In this document: in pieces, positions 53,458 through 61,158 of the stretch
How the letters are laid out: each line of letters opens with the position of its first letter
How positions within the stretch are numbered: position 1 is the first letter of the stretch
Assembly: GCA_964630905.1 (NCBI GenBank)
Contig: CAZVWR010000008.1
Coordinates: forward strand, 1-64,000
Direction of reading: 5' to 3'
Length of the DNA: 64,000 nt
Source: JAGOEX01 sp964630905
Lineage (GTDB): Bacteria; UBP6; UBA1177
Position numbers and translations under genes: made by a program
The notes under the pieces: model-generated
What the model saw: the letters and a program-made list of their open reading frames with translations, nothing else
Databases searched by the model: none
What the model was told of the DNA's origin: nothing

Positions 53458-56400
53458 CGGGATATTAAAGAATGCTCTGTAATATTCAGCTATCGGGAGT
53501 CCGTCTGCTCCAAGTATTCCATCAGAAATTATGATTCCGTAAGTAGATCCCTTCATAAAAGCAGTGTCAGCGGTAAATCTGATTACTGTGTCACCTGCTT
53601 CAAAGCTGATTGTTCCTATAACTTCTTCACCGCTGTTTACGTCATAGACGATAACAGTTCCGAGTATGACTGATATCGGGTTCACCGGTTCGCTGAAATA
53701 AACATCAACATGAGTCTGCACCTCAGATAAAGGAAGGTTGCTGCACAGAGCATTAGAGGGTCCGTTGTCTCCCGCTTTGGTATCAAAATTGAATTCGTGG
53801 TCACCATCGCCGAGAATATTGCCTGCGAGGTCTGAAGGTGTCGCTTCGACAACAAGGAGATAATCGGTTTCATCCATGAATTGACCTGAGTAAGGAGTAA
53901 AAGTTACAAATGTTCTTGTTCTGTCTATTGCGATACAACCTTCAACTATCCCTGTAATGTCGGCGCTGTTGCAACCGGCAGGAACATCGTATGTCACATA
54001 AGTTCCGGCTTTTACAGATGAGGTGTTCATCGGTTCAGTAAAGTATATTTCGAGTGGTTCCGATATACTCCATGCAGGTGTTATATCTTCAGGCTTTGTA
54101 GCTGCAAAATCAGGCGGTGTTGTTTCAACACTGAATTGAGCAGAAACATCAGCGGCAAGAGCGTTGCCTGCAATATCAAATATGGAAGTAGTAGCAGTTA
54201 CTTTATAAGGACTCAGGCTGCTCTGGAGATAATTTGCCGGGGTTATTGTTACCACGTTGCCTTCAGTTCTGTAACTGCAATCTAATGCTGTTTCATCTTT
54301 ATCAGTTATTTTTATTGAACCGAAGTTTACAGATTTTGGATAAAGGTCTTCATTAAATATCAGAGTGATCTTTGAATCGGCTTTAATGTCTATTGCGCCG
54401 TCAGCTTCAACAAGTCCGAGTGTTTCAGAAACTGCTTTTATTCCTGATGTGCTGATCACAGGCGGAGTGCCTTCAACAGTATAGTAGTAAGTGATATCAA
54501 CTCCCGGAAGCGTGGAAAAGTTATAAAGGTTAGCCATCAGTGAGAAGTATATTTTGAGCCTTATATTTGCTCCGGCAGGCATAAATTGAACTTCTCTGCC
54601 GCTTGTTACAGGTTCAAATTCAGCAACATCTCCGTTGTCCGGCAGGTTAGGATAGTACTCTGAAGTTGTGTAATATTTTTTAACCAGTGTCCAGGAAATA
54701 TTTGTCTTATTTGAAGCAAAAACGTGATCCAGTTCAACATTGCTTGAATCAATGAAACCTTTTATTTTCCATCTTCCGTTATCCACAGGATTAGTTGCAC
54801 CTGTCATTTCAATAAAATAATCTGAAGAATCAATTACAAAAGGTGTTGTTGTTACAGAAAATACGGTTGACCCTGTTGTAATAATTCCGTTGCTCCCCGA
54901 AGCAAGTATCTGAACAAGATCAACTGTTTCGTCATTAATAAGTCCTGCATTCATAGAGTATCGCTTGTCATCAACACCCTGCCATGTCATCCTGAACCGT
55001 TGGTTTCCGTAAATTGTTGATCCGTTAGCCGGGGTTATTACTGCCGGATCTGACGGTGTTATTGCATTTGTTGCAGGAGCACCTCCTGACTGACCGAGAT
55101 AAGTTTGTCTTTCAACAACAGGGTTTCCTCTATAGTCAAGGATATTTGATGTGGCAACAAGGTGGATGTCCAGCTTCCCGTCCTTATAAGAAGGTATGGT
55201 ATTCATCAGAACAACAGTCGGGTCATGTGAGTAGAAAGTAGGAAGCGTATAATATTTTAAGCCCTCTACCATATAATACAAAGTATCTTCATTAACAGCC
55301 TGATAAATTACCGGTCTTGAGAAAAGTGCCATTGCTCTCTGGCCTTCACCCGGATTTATAACGGCTTCAGGATTGAATTTAACATGTGTTTCAGGAGAAG
55401 TTGTAAATTTCTGAATGAGAACTCCCGGAACAGGATTACCTTTAATATCTTTGATGTAATTGGTGTGGTTGGCTCTAGTCCTTCCTTTTATTTTAAGAAC
55501 ATGATAATCGCTGTTACTGAAAACCTTCCACTTTAATCCGTTCTGAGCGGAAGCAAATGTTTTGTCAATTGTATAGCTGTTGCTGCCTGTATTGACAGAA
55601 GTTATAGTAGCGGTCAGATTGTTCCCTTCAGTTGCTGATCCGTAGATCATTATCGATTTGCCGAGGTCTCTTTCATTCTTAACCTCAAAGTTGTTGTAAA
55701 GTCCGTTTATTACAACTGTTGATCCAGTTACATTTGCATTATATCCGCTATAATCACTGTGGTGTTCAATCTGTTCAGAAAGAGATACTGTGACTGATTT
55801 ATTGTCAGTAGAAGAAGTAAATACAAAGCCCGCCCCGTCAATGATTTTTGACCACGAAACATTTGAGGAATCAGCGGCAAGTGTTGCGGCAAGAACAACA
55901 GCGGTGTCTGAAGTTACTGAACTTATTGTGTAAACTCCAGCATTTTCACCGTAAAGGATCTGTATCTTTTTGCCGGCATCATTTGTTTTGAAAGTGCCTG
56001 GTGCTGTGACCGTGAAAGTTGCACTTCCGGAAATTGTTATGCCGTCATCGCCTCGTCCATCCTCAATTTCAATAGTGTCTGAAGTAAAAGTTGCAACGTC
56101 AACAGGTTCATGGAAATTGATCCTGAATTCAGAATTTACAGGAACATCATCTCCTTCATCAAGAGATGTGTCTCCCACAACAATGTTGGAGTATGTTACA
56201 CTGTGAACCGCGGAAGGAACAGGGGTTACAAATGTATAAATATATTCATTTTCTCCGCCTGTAACAGGAACATTTGCCGGATCAATGCCGAAATCTGCAT
56301 TTTTGATGAATGTTGAAAGGTGTGCAGAGAAATCAGTATTCATCGGAAGTTCGAACTGAAGGTCGGCACTTGTTTCACCGCAGCTGAAAAGGGCAGGGAA

Positions 56401-59400
56401 ATCAGGTGTGAGCGTTGCCATGTCACAGTGTTCGTTGCTGGTAATAGGATCACATGTTCCGCCACCAGTCCAGTTGCCAAGTTCAACAGTTCCCGGAACG
56501 AGTGTCGTTCCGCCGAATTCATTTATGAAACTCAAATAGAAAGTCCCTTCGCTGACAGTTGTCACATCAACATCTTCATTGAACTCTGCAATGACTTTCA
56601 TTGTTTCAAGAGTATTTCCGTCAATATAAACACGGTTAAGAAGTCCGCCTGGAGAAGTTTTGAATGATGCAGTGTTAAGAGCGGTGAGACGCATTCCTGT
56701 CGTGTCTTCAATATCTCTGCTGACAACAACGGTGTACCACTCTTCAGTGTCAAGTGTCGCGTCCGGATTTATAATAACTTTGGTATTGCCGTCCTGAATA
56801 CTATACGGGGTCACAGTATTAAGTGCCACAACATCAGGATCGTCACAGGAGTTCTTGTTGAATCCCTTTACAAGGCAGATGTTCGGAACAATTCCGTCTG
56901 CATCTGGAAATTCAGGGTTTGGAGCCGGTTCATTTTCAACTGTTGCAGGATTAACCGGTTTTGAGAAAATGCACTCAGGATGTACTGCAGGAGAAACGCC
57001 CACAGTATTATGAGGCGGAACGATCTTGACAGAAAGAGGCGGGTTGTCGGATGTTCCGAATCCGAAATTAAATGCCGGAACAAGATATCCCTGAGTCGGA
57101 TCATGCGGGCTTACGGTTGCCGCTCTTGCATCACGGATATTTGAAGAGAGCATTACGGCAAAATCCCTGCTGAATCCGAATTCACTGTCTGCTGTGAATG
57201 TAATAGTTTCATTGCCTGATGTACACTGCCATGATCCGGGTATAAGTGTTCCTGCCGATCCGTCAAGAGGATCTGTCACGAAAAGCCCGTCATCATATTT
57301 AACAACTATATTTGAATCATTTATGGTTGTGCAGTCAGGAGCCGCAGAAAAGATAACTTTTATCATTTTTTCAGTGCTCGCAACACTTCTATTGTCATGA
57401 GCAGGAATCGTCATAAGAACTTTAAGCTCTTCAAGACGGTAAACTTCAAGAAGGAAAACAACATCCTTAGTATTATGTCCGCCTCTTACTGTGGCTCTGT
57501 CGCTTGTCATAATTCCGCTTACCGCATCGGCAGATCCAGGGATCGTGACTCTGATCTTTGTGCCGTAAGGGAAGTTTGCAGTCGGAATGAATGTTATTAC
57601 ATTGTCGCTTCCTATAAGATTTACAGGATCGGGAGCGTCATCAGCATTAAACGAAAGAGTTCCTGATATTGTCCCGTTGGCAGTATCATTCATCGGATCT
57701 GCAAGACCTGTTACATCTTCAACGATGAAGCTTGTTCCCAATATTGCAGTTGTCTGATCGACTCCTTCTGAAAAGCCGACGACGATCGCATCGTCAACAG
57801 ACATAAGAAATTTTCCGCTTGCAGTTCCGACATTGATGACTCCGAGAGCAGGAGGATCAATTGTGCTGTATAGAGCAGTATATCCCTCTCTTAAATGTCC
57901 CTGAAGAGGATCAAAAACGTCATTTATATCTTTAGCCCGCAGCGATGCGACCGAATTTTCAAGAACAAGTAAAACATCTCTGCTGTATTTAATATCAGTT
58001 GCCGGAACGAAAGTGACAGATGTATCACCATCGGCACAATCAGGTGCTATGGCATAAATTATATCCCCGTCAGGATTTTCGGGGTCAGTTGAATCAAAAA
58101 CGAATTTAACAGATGGCTCTTCTTCATTTTCGAGTGTGTCACAGTCAATACCTTCTGAAAAAGTAACGGTCACATCCATATTTATAGGAATCTGATCACT
58201 TCCGTTGCCGGGAGTCATCTGGGTTACGACAAAATCGGGAATAAGTTCCACATCGAAAAGATATATTTTTGTTTCAGAAAGCTGTCCGCCTTTGTTTGTA
58301 GCACGGTCACTGACTATTCCGTCCATCGAAGGAAGTGGCTGTCCAATGAGTGTTACTCTGATCTTTGTTCCGTAAAGAAGAAACTCATCAGGGGTAAAAG
58401 TAACGACATTGTCACTTCCGATAACAGTTTCAGGGTCGGGAGCATCTGTTCCGTTCCATGAAATATCGCCGGCGATCGTTCCGTTTGCAGTATCATTTTC
58501 AGGATCAACAAGCCCTGTCACATCTTCAATGACGATATTTGTGCCGAGTGTTGCACTTGCCTGTTTTACACCTTCACTGAATTTTATGATGAGAGTATCG
58601 GTTCCTTCACCGAAATTTCTTTTCATAGGACTTGTTCCGCTTCCGCTCATAACACTTTCGATTGAAAGGGCGGGCGGATTTACAGTTCCAAATACTGCGA
58701 CAAAATTTTCTTTGAGAAACCCTGAATTTGCAGTTGCAATGGCTGTTTTTACAGCACTTGTCAGTGTGACTCTTATCTCTCTTGAATATCCGTAAATGTC
58801 AGCTGGTGAAAATGTGAGTTCTTTTCCGTCTTCACTGAAAACAAGACCATTCTCTTCAGCCGGCTCAATAACAGTTGGATTTTCCGCATCAGTTATATCT
58901 TCAACTATCAGACTTGTTCCAACTGCAACGGTTGTCTGGTCTATCGGGTGAGAGAAAACTATTTTTATATCCTTTCTTATCGGAACATCCCATGCACCGG
59001 CTCCCGGATTGGTATAAATAACGGTAAGATTGTCAGGGTCAAGAGTGTTGAAAAGAGCTTTTGTTTCTATTGCGAGATTTCCACCGATGGAGTTTGATGT
59101 GTCGGCTTTCTGAATCGTTGTTTTAAAAACGATCTCATAATTTGAGGAGTATTTCAAAGGTTCCGACGGTGTGAAAGTGACAGCATGCGTTGTCTTATCG
59201 TATTTGATTTCCCCTTCAACTTTTACAATGTTCTCAGGGTCAGTAGTGTTAGAAACAATAAAAGAATCGTTTGTCAGAGTAGTTTCAACAACATCTTCTG
59301 AAAAGACTGCTTTTATCTCTGTTTCAAGAACGACACTTCCGCTTCCGTCAGCAGGCGAAATGGAAAGAATTCTAAGCGGACTGTCCACGCTTACCACAAA

Positions 59401-59490
59401 TTCCTGATCACTGCAGGAAGAAAGAAAAAACATTCCCGATGATACGAAAACCGCCATCAGCAATGAAAACAATTTCTGAACTCTTAACAT
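53452..59490 (-). CDS. Giant Big_5 (Ig-like) repeat lipoprotein
   Basis: 2012 residues; lipobox FFLSSCSDQ about residue 26. The chain is an array of roughly ten Big_5-type domains, each with a P-x-x-G-x...V-x-V-x-FSE-x-(V/I) hallmark and a late FTP-x...Y-hydrophobic motif (first at about residues 40-145, last at about 1930-2012). Three copies of a different ~65-residue module (about residues 1151-1218, 1256-1324, 1538-1605), each ending in ..W-hydrophobic, are inserted between them. Two neighbouring units (57674 and 58486 regions) are near duplicates. Likely a stalk-like surface adhesin or structural protein. GGGAGG precedes ATG. Its stop and that of the previous gene share the palindrome TTATAA. 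Confidence 0.85.
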   Translation of the reverse strand: MLRVQKLFSLLMAVFVSSGMFFLSSCSDQEFVVSVDSPLRILSISPADGSGSVVLETEIKAVFSEDVVETTLTNDSFIVSNTTDPENIVKVEGEIKYDKTTHAVTFTPSEPLKYSSNYEIVFKTTIQKADTSNSIGGNLAIETKALFNTLDPDNLTVIYTNPGAGAWDVPIRKDIKIVFSHPIDQTTVAVGTSLIVEDITDAENPTVIEPAEENGLVFSEDGKELTFSPADIYGYSREIRVTLTSAVKTAIATANSGFLKENFVAVFGTVNPPALSIESVMSGSGTSPMKRNFGEGTDTLIIKFSEGVKQASATLGTNIVIEDVTGLVDPENDTANGTIAGDISWNGTDAPDPETVIGSDNVVTFTPDEFLLYGTKIRVTLIGQPLPSMDGIVSDRATNKGGQLSETKIYLFDVELIPDFVVTQMTPGNGSDQIPINMDVTVTFSEGIDCDTLENEEEPSVKFVFDSTDPENPDGDIIYAIAPDCADGDTSVTFVPATDIKYSRDVLLVLENSVASLRAKDINDVFDPLQGHLREGYTALYSTIDPPALGVINVGTASGKFLMSVDDAIVVGFSEGVDQTTAILGTSFIVEDVTGLADPMNDTANGTISGTLSFNADDAPDPVNLIGSDNVITFIPTANFPYGTKIRVTIPGSADAVSGIMTSDRATVRGGHNTKDVVFLLEVYRLEELKVLMTIPAHDNRSVASTEKMIKVIFSAAPDCTTINDSNIVVKYDDGLFVTDPLDGSAGTLIPGSWQCTSGNETITFTADSEFGFSRDFAVMLSSNIRDARAATVSPHDPTQGYLVPAFNFGFGTSDNPPLSVKIVPPHNTVGVSPAVHPECIFSKPVNPATVENEPAPNPEFPDADGIVPNICLVKGFNKNSCDDPDVVALNTVTPYSIQDGNTKVIINPDATLDTEEWYTVVVSRDIEDTTGMRLTALNTASFKTSPGGLLNRVYIDGNTLETMKVIAEFNEDVDVTTVSEGTFYLSFINEFGGTTLVPGTVELGNWTGGGTCDPITSNEHCDMATLTPDFPALFSCGETSADLQFELPMNTDFSAHLSTFIKNADFGIDPANVPVTGGENEYIYTFVTPVPSAVHSVTYSNIVVGDTSLDEGDDVPVNSEFRINFHEPVDVATFTSDTIEIEDGRGDDGITISGSATFTVTAPGTFKTNDAGKKIQILYGENAGVYTISSVTSDTAVVLAATLAADSSNVSWSKIIDGAGFVFTSSTDNKSVTVSLSEQIEHHSDYSGYNANVTGSTVVINGLYNNFEVKNERDLGKSIMIYGSATEGNNLTATITSVNTGSNSYTIDKTFASAQNGLKWKVFSNSDYHVLKIKGRTRANHTNYIKDIKGNPVPGVLIQKFTTSPETHVKFNPEAVINPGEGQRAMALFSRPVIYQAVNEDTLYYMVEGLKYYTLPTFYSHDPTVVLMNTIPSYKDGKLDIHLVATSNILDYRGNPVVERQTYLGQSGGAPATNAITPSDPAVITPANGSTIYGNQRFRMTWQGVDDKRYSMNAGLINDETVDLVQILASGSNGIITTGSTVFSVTTTPFVIDSSDYFIEMTGATNPVDNGRWKIKGFIDSSNVELDHVFASNKTNISWTLVKKYYTTSEYYPNLPDNGDVAEFEPVTSGREVQFMPAGANIRLKIYFSLMANLYNFSTLPGVDITYYYTVEGTPPVISTSGIKAVSETLGLVEADGAIDIKADSKITLIFNEDLYPKSVNFGSIKITDKDETALDCSYRTEGNVVTITPANYLQSSLSPYKVTATTSIFDIAGNALAADVSAQFSVETTPPDFAATKPEDITPAWSISEPLEIYFTEPMNTSSVKAGTYVTYDVPAGCNSADITGIVEGCIAIDRTRTFVTFTPYSGQFMDETDYLLVVEATPSDLAGNILGDGDHEFNFDTKAGDNGPSNALCSNLPLSEVQTHVDVYFSEPVNPISVILGTVIVYDVNSGEEVIGTISFEAGDTVIRFTADTAFMKGSTYGIIISDGILGADGLPIAEYYRAFFNIPL

Positions 59491-59507
59491 GGTATCCTCC
59501 CGTATTT
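59488..59507 (-). repeat. Shared translation-start leader, copy 1
   Basis: Read on the minus strand, AAATACGGGAGGATACCATG. The same leader, lacking one A, precedes the Big_5 lipoprotein at 61009. Confidence 0.7.
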
Positions 59508-59508
59508 A

Positions 59509-60273
59509 TTAAAAAATATATTTATAGCCAAGAAGAAAGCTCAGTCCGCCGATATCCCCGTTCTCTTTATTAAACTGAGGATATTCAAAATCAAGGAGCA
59601 TTCCTGTATATCTCGCTTCAAAGGTTATGCCTCCGAATATTCCGAATCTTAAGTCTGCACCAAGACCGGCATACCAGCCGTATGCAACATCTTTTGCACT
59701 CGATTTTCCACCGAATGATGAGCCCTCAGACCAGGCAAAGACAGCGGCAAAACCGCCTCCGGCATGAAAGAACAGGAGATCCTTTATCATCGGATAATCG
59801 AGCTCCAGGCCTATAAAAAGGGGAACAGTGTCAATTCTCCATGAATAATCATAAAGCCCTGATTGGGGGTCAAGGTTTGTTCCTTTTCCTTTTAAAGTAT
59901 AATATCCCGCTTCCGCCCCTATTGAGAGGTGCGGATTCCAGAAAGGGAAAATATAGTGAAGTTTTCCGTGAATCGCCCATGTTGCATCTGCTTTTCCGGT
60001 CGGCACAGTGACATTTGCCATTACAGCGGCTGAAACATATTTTGTTTTCTGCTTTTCAGGTTCCTTTTTTTCTTTTTCCGGCTCCGCAGTCACTTTTTTC
60101 TCAATGGCCGGCTCTACCTGCTTAACAGATTCGTCTTTTTTAATGGTTTCTGTTTCAAGTTGCTGATATTTATCATGAAGTGACGCAGAGTCATCTTTTT
60201 TAACCTCTGCACTCAAAACCAACGCGGAAAAAATGATCGGGATAAAAAACATTAGCTGAATTTTATATCTCAT
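59509..60273 (-). CDS. Outer-membrane beta-barrel-like protein with a charged N-terminal linker
   Basis: 254 residues: signal peptide (1-22, ending LSAEV), a Lys/Glu/Pro-rich stretch (about 30-75), then an outer-membrane barrel-type part with FIGLELDYPMIKDLLFFHAGGGFAAVFAWSEG, ending SFLLGYKYIF (C-terminal Phe). A start site in the previous gene's stop region (GGAGGAG, four bases before ATG 60273) suggests coupling. It sits between the two Big_5 lipoproteins, so it may help anchor or export them. Confidence 0.65.
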   Translation of the reverse strand: MRYKIQLMFFIPIIFSALVLSAEVKKDDSASLHDKYQQLETETIKKDESVKQVEPAIEKKVTAEPEKEKKEPEKQKTKYVSAAVMANVTVPTGKADATWAIHGKLHYIFPFWNPHLSIGAEAGYYTLKGKGTNLDPQSGLYDYSWRIDTVPLFIGLELDYPMIKDLLFFHAGGGFAAVFAWSEGSSFGGKSSAKDVAYGWYAGLGADLRFGIFGGITFEARYTGMLLDFEYPQFNKENGDIGGLSFLLGYKYIF

Positions 60274-60274
60274 A

Positions 60275-61009
60275 TCACTCCTCCGCAGTTGTAAAGTTTA
60301 TAATAGTGTCTGCCCCGATCGAATTTCCTGCAATATCTTTTACAGCATGAGTGATTATAATGTTATATGAAGTTGAATGGGTAAGCTTGATCTTCGGAGT
60401 AAGAACGGCAGTCATTGTCTCTTCATCGTACGACACTTCACAGTCAACATCAGTTAGGAGAACAGTTGATTCGTTTATGGTTGAATCATCCATTTTTTTG
60501 GAAAATTCCACTGTTATTTCTTCCAGTTCTGACGCTTTTGCTTCTTCGCCGGCTTCGGGAACAGTTTTAACAATGACGGGTGCGACAGTTTTTATTGAAA
60601 ATGAAAATCTGTAAGGTGAATCGGTTCCGTCAGTTTTCAAGGGAAGTCCTGCTTCGTCAGTGATTATTCTGTAAACTTCAACTGAATAGAGAGATCCTTC
60701 ATTTAATTTATTTTCCGGAATTATTTCGACAGTTTTGCCATCTTCAGAAAGGTTCACTGCATAATTTAACGAAATTTCATTCTCAAGCATAATAATAGAT
60801 GAAGTGTGAACTGAAGCGTCCATTAACGGTTTTGAGAAATTGATCGAAACTGCTGCTTCAGTAGAAACATCATCTGTCCCATCCGCAGGTGTCGTTTCAA
60901 CAATTTCAGGCGGCAGTTCATTTTCTTTGCTAACCGGAGAGTATGGTTCAACACACCCGATTAAACCAAAAAGAATTGTCAATTCCCCGATAAGTTTAAT
61001 GATTTTCAT
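60275..61009 (-). CDS. Big_5 (Ig-like) lipoprotein
   Basis: 244 residues from ATG 61009 (GGGAGG ahead). Lipobox LFGLIGCVEP (Cys about residue 19), then two Big_5 domains: PADGTDDVSTEAAVSINFSKPL...FSFSIKT and VPEAGEEAKASELEEITVEFSKKMD...INFTTAEE. It looks like a short relative of the 2012-residue protein and shares its leader sequence. First gene of the three-gene leftward operon. Confidence 0.85.
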   Translation of the reverse strand: MKIIKLIGELTILFGLIGCVEPYSPVSKENELPPEIVETTPADGTDDVSTEAAVSINFSKPLMDASVHTSSIIMLENEISLNYAVNLSEDGKTVEIIPENKLNEGSLYSVEVYRIITDEAGLPLKTDGTDSPYRFSFSIKTVAPVIVKTVPEAGEEAKASELEEITVEFSKKMDDSTINESTVLLTDVDCEVSYDEETMTAVLTPKIKLTHSTSYNIIITHAVKDIAGNSIGADTIINFTTAEE

Positions 61010-61026
61010 GGTACCTCCCGTATTTT
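61007..61026 (-). repeat. Shared translation-start leader, copy 2
   Basis: Read on the minus strand, AAAATACGGGAGGTACCATG; nearly the same as 59488-59507. Confidence 0.7.
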
Positions 61027-61056
61027 GTTTCCGCACAATCTAATGTTAGACGGGCA

Positions 61057-61125
61057 ATTATATTAAAAAGTTCCATAAAAATCATTTTTTTTCGGTATTG
61101 CAAAAATGTTTAAACCAGATAAAAT
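61057..61125. promoter_or_regulatory. Divergent promoters between Big_5 operon and the SGDPIM lipoprotein
   Basis: Rightward: TTGCAA (61098-61103), 16-base spacer, TAAAAT (61120-61125), 33 bases before ATG 61159. Leftward: TATAAT (complement of 61057-61062) with a weak TGATTT about 16 bases upstream. The rightward one is the stronger case. Confidence 0.4.
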
Positions 61126-61158
61126 ATCAGCCGGAACAAAATTTATCCGGAGGGGAAT

